A DNA stretch of 64,000 nucleotides from Microbacterium sp. LWH3-1.2 (GTDB lineage: Bacteria > Actinomycetota > Actinomycetes > Actinomycetales > Microbacteriaceae), in contig NZ_JBEGIK010000001.1 of NCBI RefSeq assembly GCF_040675855.1, positions 558,001 through 622,000 of the forward strand, written 5' to 3'. Below are positions 7,601 through 17,104 of the stretch, piece by piece. The first letter of the stretch is position 1; each line of letters starts with the position of its first letter. The notes under the pieces are model-generated. The model was given only the letters and a program-made list of their open reading frames with translations, ran no database searches and was not told the DNA's origin. The position numbers and the translations under genes were made by a program.

Positions 7601-8484
7601 CCCGCTACGAACCCGCGATCGACCTCGAGGCGATCACCGCCATCGACGTGCACGTGCACATCGAGGTCGACCACCACGGGCATTCGTCACTGCCCGACGA
7701 TCTGCGCGACGCGGCAGCGAGGTACTTCAGCACCGACGCACCCCACCCCGACCTCGACGCGGTCGCCGCCTACTACCGCGAACGGAAGATGGCGGCCGTG
7801 GTGTTCACGGTCGACGCCGAGACGAACTTCGGGCACTCGCCGCTCTCGAGCGCCGAGATCGCCGAGGGCGCGGCACGCAACAACGACGTGCTCATCCCGT
7901 TCGGCTCGGTCGACCCGCTCAAGGCGACCGCCGTCGACGACGCGCGCCGCCTCATCGAGGACCACGGCGTGCGCGGCTTCAAGTTCCACCCGACCGTGCA
8001 GGGTTTCGACCCCTCCGACCCGGCGTACGCACCGCTCTACGAGACCCTGCAGGACGCCGGCGTCGTGGCGCTCTTCCACACCGGGCAGACCGGCATCGGC
8101 GCGGGCCTGCCGGGCGGACGCGGCCTGCTCCTGGGCCTGTCGAACCCGATGCTGCTCGACCCCGTCGCTGCCCGCTTCCCCGAGCTGCAGGTCATCATGG
8201 CCCACCCGTCGGTGCCGTGGCAGGACGAGGCGCTCTCGGTCGCCACCCACAAGCACAACACGTGGATCGACCTGTCGGGCTGGAGCCCGAAGTACTTCCC
8301 CGAGTCTCTCGTGCGCGCCGCGAACTCGTACCTCAAGCGCCGCGTGCTCTTCGGCTCGGACTTCCCGCTGCTCACGCCCGACCGCTGGATGCGGGACGCC
8401 GAGACCGTCGGCTCGTTCAAGCCCGAGGTGATGCCAGGCATCCTGAAGGACAACGCGCTGCGCCTGCTGGGACTGGGCGGCTGA
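7597..8484 (+). CDS. Amidohydrolase-2 family hydrolase (CouO-like candidate)
   Basis: 295-aa metal-dependent hydrolase of the amidohydrolase-2 (ACMSD-like) family. Metal-site motifs are DVHVH at residues 17-21, FKFHPT, HPSVPW and GSDFPLL. It starts with GTG overlapping the SDR stop. In the Rhodococcus hydroxycinnamate pathway a hydrolase of this type cleaves the aryl beta-ketoacyl-CoA to a hydroxybenzoate plus acetyl-CoA. The neighbouring ligase, hydratase and dehydrogenase support that role here. A decarboxylase function is the main alternative. Confidence 0.78.
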   Translation: MTRYEPAIDLEAITAIDVHVHIEVDHHGHSSLPDDLRDAAARYFSTDAPHPDLDAVAAYYRERKMAAVVFTVDAETNFGHSPLSSAEIAEGAARNNDVLIPFGSVDPLKATAVDDARRLIEDHGVRGFKFHPTVQGFDPSDPAYAPLYETLQDAGVVALFHTGQTGIGAGLPGGRGLLLGLSNPMLLDPVAARFPELQVIMAHPSVPWQDEALSVATHKHNTWIDLSGWSPKYFPESLVRAANSYLKRRVLFGSDFPLLTPDRWMRDAETVGSFKPEVMPGILKDNALRLLGLGG

Positions 8485-8485
8485 C

Positions 8486-9676
8486 ATGCCCACCCTCGAG
8501 GCGGATGCGACGTTCGGGTTCGACCCGTACGCCATCGCGGCTGCGCACCTCAGCCCCGCCGCGCGGGCGGCGCTCGGGCGTCTTCAGCAGACGCTGGAGC
8601 GCAGCATCCGTCCCCTGCTCGCCGAGGCGTGGGAGACGGCGACCATGCCGCCCGAGGTCCTCGAGGAGCTCATCCCGCTCGACCTCATGCAGCCGGCGGG
8701 GATGGATGCCGAGGAGGCGGCGTCGAGTGTGTACTCGGGATTCCGCAACTACGTGCTGGCCCGCACCGACGTGTCGGTCGCGAGCCTGTACAACGCGCAG
8801 TCGGGGCTCTTCCGCACCACGATCGCGCTGGGCGGATCGCCCGCGCAGGCGGAGAAGCTCGACCCGCGCGTGCGGAGCTTCGAGCTGAAGGGCGTCTTCG
8901 CGCTCACCGAGCCCGAGCACGGGTCCGACATCGCCGGAGGTCTCGCCACCACTGCGCGCCGCGAGGGCGACGCGTGGGTGCTCGACGGCCGCAAGAAGTG
9001 GATCGGCGGGGCCGCGGCATCCGATGTGCTCGTCGTCTTCGCCCGCGACGTCGACGACCACGCGGTCAAGGCGTTCCTCGTGGCCACCGACGCCACGGGC
9101 GTGCGACTCGAGGCGATCGGCGGCAAGGTCGCGCTGCGACCCATGCAGAACGCGGTGATCACGCTCGACGGCGTGCGGGTGACCGAGGCGGACCGCCTCC
9201 AGAACGTGAACGGCTGGCGCGACGTGGCACGGATCCTGCGCGCGATGCGCTCGGACGTCGCCTGGATCGCCGCCGGCCTGCAGGCCGGCGCGCTCGACGC
9301 CGCCGTGCGCTACGTGCGCGAGCGGCACCAGTTCGAGCGGCCCATCGGCGGCTTCCAGCTCGTGCAGGAGAAGCTCGCCCGCATGCTCGGCAACGCCGTC
9401 TCCTCCCTCGCGCTCGTGGCGCAGCTGTCCGCCCGGCAGGACCGGGGCGAGTACCCCGACGAGAACTCCGCCCTCGCCAAGCTGCAGACCGCCCGACTCG
9501 CGCGCGAGACCGTCGCGCTCGGCCGTGAGGTGCTGGGTGGCAACGGCATCCTGCTCGAGCACGACGTCGCCCGGTTCTTCGCCGACGCCGAAGCCGTGTA
9601 CTCGTACGAGGGCACCCACGAGATCAACGCCCTCATCGTCGGCCGCGCTCTGACGGGCGCCTCGGCCTTCACCTGA
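8486..9676 (+). CDS. Acyl-CoA dehydrogenase
   Basis: 396-aa flavoprotein of the acyl-CoA dehydrogenase family. It has the FAD/substrate loop FALTEPEHGSDIAGGL near residue 140 and a catalytic-Glu segment YEGTHEINALIVGRAL near the C-terminus. One base separates it from the previous stop. It would introduce the alpha-beta double bond into arylpropanoyl-CoA, letting saturated side chains (dihydro-hydroxycinnamates) enter the same route as cinnamates. This gene is not required for cinnamates themselves, so its presence hints at a broader substrate range. Confidence 0.88.
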   Translation: MPTLEADATFGFDPYAIAAAHLSPAARAALGRLQQTLERSIRPLLAEAWETATMPPEVLEELIPLDLMQPAGMDAEEAASSVYSGFRNYVLARTDVSVASLYNAQSGLFRTTIALGGSPAQAEKLDPRVRSFELKGVFALTEPEHGSDIAGGLATTARREGDAWVLDGRKKWIGGAAASDVLVVFARDVDDHAVKAFLVATDATGVRLEAIGGKVALRPMQNAVITLDGVRVTEADRLQNVNGWRDVARILRAMRSDVAWIAAGLQAGALDAAVRYVRERHQFERPIGGFQLVQEKLARMLGNAVSSLALVAQLSARQDRGEYPDENSALAKLQTARLARETVALGREVLGGNGILLEHDVARFFADAEAVYSYEGTHEINALIVGRALTGASAFT

Positions 9677-9703
9677 ACCGTCCGACCCATCGAAGGAGAA
9701 CCC

Positions 9704-10156
9704 ATGACCACCACCGTCGACTACGCCGACGTCGCAGGCCTCGCCGGCACCGACCTCGGCTGGACCGAGTGGATCGAGGTCACGCAGGAGCGCGTGAACC
9801 TCTTCGCCGACGCCACCGACGACCACCAGTGGATCCATGTCGACCCCGAGCGGGCGGCCGAAGGGCCGTTCGGCGGGGCGATCGCGCACGGCTTCCTGTC
9901 TCTGTCGCTGACCGTTAAGTTCTGGTCAGAGCTGTTCGACGTCACCGGTGTGACCACGCGAGTCAACTACGGCCTCGACAAGGTGCGCTTCGTGTCGCCG
10001 GTCAAGGTCGGCGCGCGCGTGCGCGGCGGCGCGGTGATCGCCGAGGTCACCGAGATCGCCGGCGGCTACCAGTTCGCCGTCGACCAGACCATCGAGATCG
10101 AGGGCGGCGGCAAGCCGGCCGTGGTCGCGCGCGGCCTGTACCGGTTCTACGCCTGA
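9704..10156 (+). CDS. MaoC-like enoyl-CoA hydratase
   Basis: 150-aa single hot-dog domain with the R-hydratase signature ATDDHQWIHVDPERA at about residues 38-52 (catalytic Asp/His) and GAIAHGFLSLSL following. A good ribosome site, GAAGGAGAACCC, precedes the ATG. In this operon it would hydrate aryl-enoyl-CoA to the 3-hydroxy form for the SDR. Specific substrate is inferred from neighbours. Confidence 0.88.
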   Translation: MTTTVDYADVAGLAGTDLGWTEWIEVTQERVNLFADATDDHQWIHVDPERAAEGPFGGAIAHGFLSLSLTVKFWSELFDVTGVTTRVNYGLDKVRFVSPVKVGARVRGGAVIAEVTEIAGGYQFAVDQTIEIEGGGKPAVVARGLYRFYA

Positions 10157-10207
10157 CCCACCGGGTCCGAGCACAACCACATCCTCGAGGGAGAGGACTC
10201 CGCAACG

Positions 10208-11728
10208 ATGCACAGGGGAATCGGGTTCTGGCTCGCCAAACGGCGCCTGAAGGACCCCGGCAAGACGGCCGTCGTCTTCGGCGACGGCGAGCTCACGTAC
10301 CGCGAGCTGGCGGACGCCGCCGACCGGGTGGCCGCCGTGCTGTGGCACCGCGGCATCCGCCTCGGCGACGCCGTCGCCTACATCGGCGAGAACAGCCCGC
10401 AGTTCCTGCAGGTGATGTTCGGGGCCGCGCAGCTGGGAGCGGTGTTCGTGCCGGTGAACACCCGGCTGGCGGCGCCCGAGATGCAGCACGTGCTGGTCGA
10501 CTCCGGCGCGCGCGCCGTGGTGCTCGATGCCGAGTTCCTCCCGCGCGCGATGCCGGGCGTGGAGGCCGGCCGGATCGCCCACGTCATCGTCACCGGCGAG
10601 GGCCTTCCCCAGCATCCCGGCCTGGCGCGGCTCGTCGCCGAGGCACCCGGTGGGCACACCGTGGCCGATGTCACGCTCGACGATGCGGCCGCCATCATCT
10701 ACACGTCGGGGACGACCGGCAAGCCCAAGGGTGCGGTTCTCAGCCACGGCAATCTCACGTGGGTCGCCCTCAACTGCATCGTCGACTACGACGTGGTCTC
10801 GACCGACGTGTCACTGATGATCTCGCCGCTCTTCCACGTCGCCTCGCTCGGCATGGGCGCGCTCCCGGTGCTCCTGAAGGGAGCGACGCTCGTGCTCGAG
10901 AAGGGCTTCGAGCCGGGCCGCGCCCTCTCACTCATCCAGGAGCGCGGGATCACGATGCTGAGCGGCGTTCCCACGACGTACCAGATGATGGCAGACCATC
11001 CCGACTGGGCGACGACCGACCTCTCGACGCTGCAGAAGCTCACGTGCGGAGGCTCGGCCGTGCCGACGCGGATCCTCAACGCCTACGAGGAGCGCGGACT
11101 GTCGTTCTCACAGGGCTACGGAATGACCGAGACCTCGCCCGGCGCCACGTCGCTCGCACCCGCGATGACCCGCGAGAAGCAGGGCAGCGTCGGGCTGCCG
11201 CATTTCTTCACCGAGGTGCGGATCACCGACGAGCACGGTGAGATGGTGCCGCGCGGCACCGTCGGCCAGATCGAAGTGGCCGGGCCCAACGTCTTCCTGG
11301 GCTATCACGATCAGCCTGAGGCCACCGCGGCGGCGTTCACCGACGACGGCTGGTTCCGCTCGGGCGACCTCGGGTACCTCGACGCCGATGGCTACCTCTA
11401 CATCGCCGACCGCCTCAAGGACATGATCATCTCGGGCGGCGAGAACATCTACCCGGCCGAGGTCGAGAACCTCATTGCCGACATCGAGGGCATCTCGGGC
11501 GTCGCGGTCGTGGGAGTCCCCGACGAGCGCTGGGGCGAGGTCCCCTGGGCCGTGGTCACGCTCCGCGAGGGCGCCGAGGTCGACACCGAGATCGTCCGCG
11601 CGCACCTCGACGGACTGCTCGCGCGCTACAAGCTGCCTAAGAACGTCGTCGTCGTCGAGGACCTTCCCCGCACGGCATCCGGGAAGGTCCGCAAGGCCGA
11701 TCTCCGCGCCCAGTTCGGTCGGGACTGA
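10208..11728 (+). CDS. Acyl-CoA ligase (hydroxycinnamate/arylpropanoate-CoA ligase candidate)
   Basis: 506-aa ANL-superfamily AMP-forming ligase. Motifs in order: IIYTSGTTGKPKGAV (P-loop, about 160), YGMTETSPG (about 302), GWFRSGDLGYLDADGYLYI with the following RLKDMIISGGENIYP hinge, and PRTASGKVRKADL with the catalytic Lys near the C-terminus. It is last in the plus-strand operon; GAGGGAGAGG precedes the ATG. It activates the acid for the side-chain shortening enzymes upstream. A CouL-like role is inferred by context; other aryl or fatty acids cannot be excluded. Confidence 0.87.
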   Translation: MHRGIGFWLAKRRLKDPGKTAVVFGDGELTYRELADAADRVAAVLWHRGIRLGDAVAYIGENSPQFLQVMFGAAQLGAVFVPVNTRLAAPEMQHVLVDSGARAVVLDAEFLPRAMPGVEAGRIAHVIVTGEGLPQHPGLARLVAEAPGGHTVADVTLDDAAAIIYTSGTTGKPKGAVLSHGNLTWVALNCIVDYDVVSTDVSLMISPLFHVASLGMGALPVLLKGATLVLEKGFEPGRALSLIQERGITMLSGVPTTYQMMADHPDWATTDLSTLQKLTCGGSAVPTRILNAYEERGLSFSQGYGMTETSPGATSLAPAMTREKQGSVGLPHFFTEVRITDEHGEMVPRGTVGQIEVAGPNVFLGYHDQPEATAAAFTDDGWFRSGDLGYLDADGYLYIADRLKDMIISGGENIYPAEVENLIADIEGISGVAVVGVPDERWGEVPWAVVTLREGAEVDTEIVRAHLDGLLARYKLPKNVVVVEDLPRTASGKVRKADLRAQFGRD

Positions 11729-11740
11729 CGCGCCGCCGGG

Positions 11741-13228
11741 TCACAGCGGATACTGGCCCGGCTCGCGCCGCACCGTGATCCATCGCGTCTCGGTGAACGC
11801 GTCGATGTTCGCCTGAGCTCCTCCGTGGCGCGAACCCGTTCCGGACGCACCCACCCCGCCGAAGGGCGCGTTCGCCTCGTCGTTGACCGTCTGGTCGTTG
11901 ATGTGAACGATGCCGGTCGGGATGCGCTGCGCCATCGCGAGGGCGGTCAACACATCGCGACTCACGATTCCCAGCGACAACCCGTACTCGGTGGACGCCG
12001 CGAGCTCGACAGCCTCGTCGTCGGTCGCGTACGAGACGACCGAGGCCACGGGTCCGAAGACCTCGTCGTGGTGCGCGGCGGCGTCCGCGGGAGTGCCGGC
12101 GAGCACCGTCGGGCGATAGAAGAGCCCGTCGTACGAGCCGCCGGCGCGCAGTTGCGCTCCCTCAGCCACGGCGCCCTGGACCAGCGTGTGCACACGATCA
12201 CGCTGGACCTCGTCGATCAGGGGACCCAGATGCACCTGGCCGGCCGCGGGATCCCCGACATGCATCGACTCGGCCTTCGCGGCGAGCTTCGAGACATACT
12301 CCTCGAACAGCGACTCGTGCACGATGTGACGCCCCACGGTCATGCAGATCTGGCCCTGGTGGAGGTAGGACCCCCAGGTCGCCAGGTTGACCGCCTGATC
12401 GACGTCCGCATCCTCCCGCACGATGAAAGCCGAATTGCCGCCCAGCTCCAGATGCGCCCGCTTGAGGTGGCGCCCCGCGAGCTCGCCGACGATGCGGCCC
12501 GCTCGCGTGGATCCCGTGAACGCGACCACGCGCACGTCCGGGTGGGCCACGATCGCCTCGCCCACCTCCGCGCCACCGGGCACCAGCTGCAAGAGCCCCG
12601 ACGGAAGCCCCGCCTCCTCGAAGATCCTCACCATCGAGACGCCACCGGTGACGACCGTTCGGGGATCGGGCTTGAGGAGCACGGCGTTGCCGAGAGCCAG
12701 CGCGGGCGCAACGGCGCGGATGCCCAGGATGAGCGGAACGTTGAACGGCGAGATGACACCGACGACACCCACCGGCACCTGCTGCGCGAGCGATAGCCTG
12801 GGCTCCTCGCTGGAGAGGATCGAGCCGAGGGGTGCCGACGGGAGCGCCGCCGCCTCGTAGCACTCGGCGGCCGTGACGTGCAGTGCGAAGCCCGCGAGCG
12901 GCGGGATCGCGCCCACCTCGCGGATGTTCCAGCCCATGATCTCGTCGGCGTGCTCTTCCCACAGCTGCGCCGCGCGACGCAGCACTGCCGCCCGCACGGG
13001 GTGGGGGGTCGCCGCCCATTCACGCTGAGCGCGCGCCGCACCCGTGGCGGCGCGCGCGACATCGTCCGCCGACGCGATCCCGACGGTCGCGATGGTCTCG
13101 CCCGTCGCGGGCGCGATGGAGGGGATGGTGCCGCCCCCGGCCCGGACCCACTCGCCGTCGATGAAGATCCGTCCGGTGAAGGAGCTCTCGTCGATGAGCG
13201 TGCCGGTGGTCTCGATCGTGCTTGACAT
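11741..13228 (-). CDS. Aryl-aldehyde (vanillin/benzaldehyde-type) dehydrogenase
   Basis: 495-aa NAD(P)-dependent aldehyde dehydrogenase. The cofactor segment is ISPFNVPLILGIRAVAPALA, the general-base Glu lies in HLELGGNSAF, and the catalytic Cys in LHQGQICMTVGRH. The C-terminal INDQTVNDEANAPFGGVGAS block resembles actinobacterial vanillin and benzaldehyde dehydrogenases. The ATG at 13228 follows GAGGGAAG. It is the last gene of the transketolase/ABC operon and faces the CoA-ligase operon. It would turn an aryl aldehyde such as vanillin into the acid. Confidence 0.83.
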   Translation of the reverse strand: MSSTIETTGTLIDESSFTGRIFIDGEWVRAGGGTIPSIAPATGETIATVGIASADDVARAATGAARAQREWAATPHPVRAAVLRRAAQLWEEHADEIMGWNIREVGAIPPLAGFALHVTAAECYEAAALPSAPLGSILSSEEPRLSLAQQVPVGVVGVISPFNVPLILGIRAVAPALALGNAVLLKPDPRTVVTGGVSMVRIFEEAGLPSGLLQLVPGGAEVGEAIVAHPDVRVVAFTGSTRAGRIVGELAGRHLKRAHLELGGNSAFIVREDADVDQAVNLATWGSYLHQGQICMTVGRHIVHESLFEEYVSKLAAKAESMHVGDPAAGQVHLGPLIDEVQRDRVHTLVQGAVAEGAQLRAGGSYDGLFYRPTVLAGTPADAAAHHDEVFGPVASVVSYATDDEAVELAASTEYGLSLGIVSRDVLTALAMAQRIPTGIVHINDQTVNDEANAPFGGVGASGTGSRHGGAQANIDAFTETRWITVRREPGQYPL

Positions 13229-13250
13229 GTGTCTTCCCTCTCTGCGCGCG

Positions 13251-14159
13251 TCAGGCGTGGCTGCGTGCGAGTCTGTGTGCGCGTCGGCCGGGCGCGCTCT
13301 CCGTCCAACCTTTGCGGACCACGCGGACGGCGTCCTCCGCGAGCTCCAGGGCGTCGTCGAACGGCGCCCGCCAGATCGCCAGGATGTCGGCTGCACCGCC
13401 GAGGAGGGGTCTCGAGAAGGCCTCCACACCCCACCTGCCCGTGTAGCCGTCGTCCAGAGCCTGCCCAACGATGGCGGCGATGTCGAGTGCTCCGGTGGAG
13501 AGCGCGCCGCGACCGGACTGACCGAGTTCGAGGTACCGCAGCCGCGGGAGCGCCGCGCGGATCGCGGCGGGCATGTCGGCCTCCTCGATCGCCATGTGGA
13601 ACGTGTCGAGATGAATGCCGAGGTTGTCCGATCCGCTCAGCTCCACGAACTCGACCGCCTGCTCGGCAGTGTTGATCGCCGACGTCTCGTACCTGTTGAG
13701 CACCTCGAACGTCATCGCGACACCCGCGGCGGCGGCGTAGTCCGCGACAGCCCCGACCTCGCTCGCAGCGCGTGCGATCGCCGATCGCGACGTGGGCCCG
13801 CCCGGCGGGCCGAACCGGCCGTAAGGCACGCCGTTGAGCTGATCGGCGCCGAGGACCGTCGCAAAGTCGACCGCTTGACGCAGCGCGGCCGCACCGGCGC
13901 GGCGCTCCGCGTCGTCCTCCGACGACACGTCTGCTCCCGGCCCCTGTCCGGTCATCGCGACCGGGACGAGGTCCGCCTCTTCGAACACCCGCCGCAGGGC
14001 CAGAGCGTCCGTCTGCGACGGATCGAGGGGCGGCAGCACCGCCCGTCGGTACTCGAGTGCGCGGAGCTCACCCAGCAGGGGCGCGAGGGCTGCAGGAGTC
14101 GCATCCGCCACGGCGATGCTGACGTGGAACGCGAGGTCGAGGTGAAGAGAGGAGTTCAT
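13251..14159 (-). CDS. Sugar phosphate isomerase/epimerase-like TIM-barrel protein
   Basis: 302-aa AP-endonuclease-2-type TIM barrel resembling D-tagatose/D-psicose 3-epimerases. Metal-site candidates are the Glu in TFEVLNRYETSAINT, Asp/His in IHLDTFHM and Glu near WGVEAFSR. It would epimerise or isomerise an unphosphorylated ketose or ketose-like compound. It lies between an SDR and an aldehyde dehydrogenase in the nine-gene operon. The substrate is not evident from sequence. Confidence 0.75.
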   Translation of the reverse strand: MNSSLHLDLAFHVSIAVADATPAALAPLLGELRALEYRRAVLPPLDPSQTDALALRRVFEEADLVPVAMTGQGPGADVSSEDDAERRAGAAALRQAVDFATVLGADQLNGVPYGRFGPPGGPTSRSAIARAASEVGAVADYAAAAGVAMTFEVLNRYETSAINTAEQAVEFVELSGSDNLGIHLDTFHMAIEEADMPAAIRAALPRLRYLELGQSGRGALSTGALDIAAIVGQALDDGYTGRWGVEAFSRPLLGGAADILAIWRAPFDDALELAEDAVRVVRKGWTESAPGRRAHRLARSHA

Positions 14160-14177
14160 GCGTGCCCTATCCCGTCG

Positions 14178-14948
14178 TCAGAACACCGGCAGCTCGAACC
14201 GCTGCTTGAACGCCGAGTACCCGTCGTCGACGTGGACGACCGTGCCGTTGATGGCGTTCGCCTCGTCCGATGCGAGGAACGCGACCACGTTCGCGATCTC
14301 CTCGGGTGCGGTGAGGGCGTTGCGCAGCTGCTCCGACGCGAAGAGCTGCTTCAGCTCGTCGGAGAACTGGTTGATGATGGCGGTTCCGACGCGGCCCGGC
14401 GTGATCGCGACCGCGCGCACGCCGTAATCCGCCAGCTCGTACGCGGCCGACCGGGTGAAGGAGATGACGGCGGCTTTGGCCGCGCTGTAGCTGAACGCGA
14501 GCTCGGCGGCCTGCTCGCCGTAGATCGACGAGGTCGAGATGATGACTCCGCCGGTCCCCTGCCGGCGGAACTGCCGCCCGGCGGCGAGCATGCCGTGATA
14601 GACGCCATCCTGATCGACACGGATCATCGGGGCGTAGTCGACGGCGGGATCGTGCTCGAGCAGGGGCTTGCCCCCCGCGATGCCGGCATTGTTGAAGATG
14701 ACGTCGAGCTTGCCGAAGGCGTCCACGGCTGTCTGGACGGCCGCCTCGACCTCGTCGTAGACCGAGACGTCGACCCCGACCGCGACGGCGCTTCCGTCCG
14801 GCAGGGTGTCCACAACCTCCTGAGCCCGATCCGCGGCGATGTCGGCGACGGCCACCTTCGCCCCCTCGTCGATGAACTTGCGGACGGTCGCGAGACCGAT
14901 CCCGCTGGCGCCCCCGGTGATGAGTGCCGCTTTGCCTGCCAAGCGCAT
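14178..14948 (-). CDS. SDR family oxidoreductase
   Basis: 256-aa classical short-chain dehydrogenase. The TGGASGIG cofactor motif is at residues 11-18, Asp36 in VADIA suggests NAD(H) preference, NNAG is near residue 87 and the active site is S...YSAAK. The C-terminus is FELPVF. AAAGGGAC precedes the ATG. It sits in the operon with the sugar-type ABC importer and split transketolase and probably oxidises a polyol or hydroxyl next to the carbon later cleaved. Substrate unknown. Confidence 0.82.
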   Translation of the reverse strand: MRLAGKAALITGGASGIGLATVRKFIDEGAKVAVADIAADRAQEVVDTLPDGSAVAVGVDVSVYDEVEAAVQTAVDAFGKLDVIFNNAGIAGGKPLLEHDPAVDYAPMIRVDQDGVYHGMLAAGRQFRRQGTGGVIISTSSIYGEQAAELAFSYSAAKAAVISFTRSAAYELADYGVRAVAITPGRVGTAIINQFSDELKQLFASEQLRNALTAPEEIANVVAFLASDEANAINGTVVHVDDGYSAFKQRFELPVF

Positions 14949-15036
14949 GTCGTCGTCCCTTTCGTCTCGTTCTCGCGTCGTATGGATGGCCGATGCGGGT
15001 GGAGGCGACGGTGCGCCCCCACCGGCATCGACGAAT

Positions 15037-16023
15037 TCAGCCGAGCTTGTCCGACGGGGTGATGTCGGCTGCGTTCTCGGTCGTGACGAGGGTGACCCCG
15101 ACCGCCTCGAAGTTGGAGGTCGGCATCGTCCCGTCCTCCTGGTACGCCACGATCGCCGCCGTCACGTCGTCGTTGATCGACGGCCAAGGCTGCTCGACGG
15201 TCGCCAGGAAGGGGCCGCCGGCCTGGATGGCTGCGATCGCCTCGCTCGTGGCATCCACACCGGTCACGACGGCGTCGCCGCCCGCCTCGGTGACCGCCTG
15301 GACTGCGCCGAGAGCCGCGTCGTCCCAGCCGACCCAGACGGCGTCGAGGCCACCCGGGTTCGCCGAGAGGTAGTCGGCGACGAGTGCGAGGGCTTCGGTA
15401 CGACCGGTCGCGGGAGAGACGACCTGCTGGATCTCGCCCCCTGCCAGGGTTGCGCCAGCGGCCTCGAGATCCTCGGCGGCGATGCTCGCACGCATGCGGA
15501 TGCCGGCGTGAGGGTCGTGACCGATGACCATGATGTTCTTGCCTTCGAGGCCCCCGATCGCGTCCGAGATCGCCCCGAGGGTCTGGTCCACGATCTCCTG
15601 CTGGTCGGTCGTGATGTTGAGCGCGTAGGCATCCGTGGCCTCGGTGCCCGCGTCGATGGCGAACATCGGGATGCCGGCATCCTTCGCCGCCGTCACGATC
15701 GAGCCGATCGACGCGACGTCGGTGTAGCCGTTGTAGACCGCGTCGGCGCCCTGGCCGATCGCGCTCTCGACAGCGGGGTTCATCTTCTGGAAGTCGAAGT
15801 CGCCCTGGATCATCGTGAGATCCCAGCCGAGCTCGTCGGCCTGCTGCTCGACGGCCTTGACCCACCAGGCGCCGATCGGTGTCTGGTTGCCCGACGTGAA
15901 TGCGACGACGCGGAACGGCGCGTCGCCGCCGGTCTCGCCGGTCGATCCGCCGCCGGACGAGCAGCCCGTCAGGGCGAGGAGGGCGACGGCCGCGGCCGCG
16001 ATGGCTTTCACTGAGGTACGCAT
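15037..16023 (-). CDS. ABC transporter substrate-binding lipoprotein, RbsB-like
   Basis: 328-aa periplasmic-binding-protein-1 family lipoprotein. The signal peptide ends with the lipobox LTGC at about residues 18-21, followed by a Ser/Gly-rich linker. The body shows alternating Rossmann-like halves (VYNGYTDVASIGSIVTAAKD; AVWVGWDDAALGAVQAV) typical of ribose/xylose/polyol binders. It is expressed ahead of its SDR and epimerase neighbours and downstream of permease and ATPase. Ligand unknown: a sugar, polyol or glycerol-substituted aromatic. Confidence 0.85.
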   Translation of the reverse strand: MRTSVKAIAAAAVALLALTGCSSGGGSTGETGGDAPFRVVAFTSGNQTPIGAWWVKAVEQQADELGWDLTMIQGDFDFQKMNPAVESAIGQGADAVYNGYTDVASIGSIVTAAKDAGIPMFAIDAGTEATDAYALNITTDQQEIVDQTLGAISDAIGGLEGKNIMVIGHDPHAGIRMRASIAAEDLEAAGATLAGGEIQQVVSPATGRTEALALVADYLSANPGGLDAVWVGWDDAALGAVQAVTEAGGDAVVTGVDATSEAIAAIQAGGPFLATVEQPWPSINDDVTAAIVAYQEDGTMPTSNFEAVGVTLVTTENAADITPSDKLG

Positions 16024-16108
16024 GGAACTACTCCTTTGTGTCGTTGCGTGTTCTGTCGATGGGTGCCCGGAGCCGCACTCCGAGCAGAGGGAGGAGAGAG
16101 TCTGAGGG

Positions 16109-17104
16109 TCAGCGCTCTCGATGTCGGAGGGACGAGAGGGTCACGGCGGCGATGATGATGAGGCCGGTGACCACCTGCTGCACGTACGCGTTGACCCCGA
16201 GGACGTTGAGGCCGTTGCTCATGACGCCGATGATCGCGACGCCCACCATGGTTCCGCCGATGTTGGCGGCACCCGACCGCACGACCGTCATGCCGAGGAA
16301 CACCGCAGCGACCGAGAAGAGGAGGTTGTCCTCGCCCTGCACGGCGCTCGCGCTTCCGAGACGGGCCGCGAGGAGGATCCCGCCGACGGCTGCGACGAGG
16401 CCCGCGATCGAGAAGGCCAGCAGGCGCGCGCGACGCACGTTGACACCCGAGAGGCGTGACACCTCGGCGTTGCCCCCGGTCGCGTACCACCGACGACCCA
16501 TGGTGGTGTACCGCAGGACGAACCACAGGACGATCGAGATGAGGATGGCGATGAAGACGGGCAGCGGGATCTCGAGGAATCGCCCCTGACCGAGGCTGTT
16601 GAACTCGGGAGGAAGGTTGAACAGGGTCGTGCCCGCCGTGACGAGGAACGCCAGACCCGTCACGGACGTCAGCGTCGCAAGCGTCGCGACGAAGGCGGAC
16701 AGGTTCAGGTAGGCGATCAGCAGTCCGTTGATGATCCCGATCAGCAGGCCGACCGCGAGCCCGATGAGGATCGCCACGGGGACGGGAACGCCGCCGAGCA
16801 TGAGCGATGCGACCACGGCACCTGCGAGCGAAGAGGTCGCCGCGACCGAGAGATCGAAGTCCCCGACGACCATGACGATCGTCTGAGCACCCGCGATGAT
16901 CGCGAGGATCGCGACCTGATACAGGATGTTGCGCACGTTCGTGAACGTCAGGAACACGTCGGGCCGCATCGCGAAGAAGAACACGACGAGCGCGATCAGC
17001 GCGATGACGGTTCCCCCCGAGAGGAGCGTCTGCCCCATCGACCGGCGCGGGACCGCGATCGTGTCGGTCGGGTCCTCGATACCGGGGTTACGCATGGTCG
17101 TCAT
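16109..17104 (-). CDS. ABC transporter permease, RbsC-like
   Basis: 331-aa inner-membrane permease of the BPD_transp_2/RbsC family with about 8-10 hydrophobic helices. It contains VGDFDLSVAATSSLAGAVVA, the conserved Asp-rich segment of this family, and the RRWYATGGNAEVSRLSGVNV cytoplasmic loop. ATG at 17104 overlaps the ATPase 3' end by 17 bp, with GGAAAGG upstream. Partner of the RbsB- and RbsA-like proteins next to it. Confidence 0.88.
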   Translation of the reverse strand: MTTMRNPGIEDPTDTIAVPRRSMGQTLLSGGTVIALIALVVFFFAMRPDVFLTFTNVRNILYQVAILAIIAGAQTIVMVVGDFDLSVAATSSLAGAVVASLMLGGVPVPVAILIGLAVGLLIGIINGLLIAYLNLSAFVATLATLTSVTGLAFLVTAGTTLFNLPPEFNSLGQGRFLEIPLPVFIAILISIVLWFVLRYTTMGRRWYATGGNAEVSRLSGVNVRRARLLAFSIAGLVAAVGGILLAARLGSASAVQGEDNLLFSVAAVFLGMTVVRSGAANIGGTMVGVAIIGVMSNGLNVLGVNAYVQQVVTGLIIIAAVTLSSLRHRER

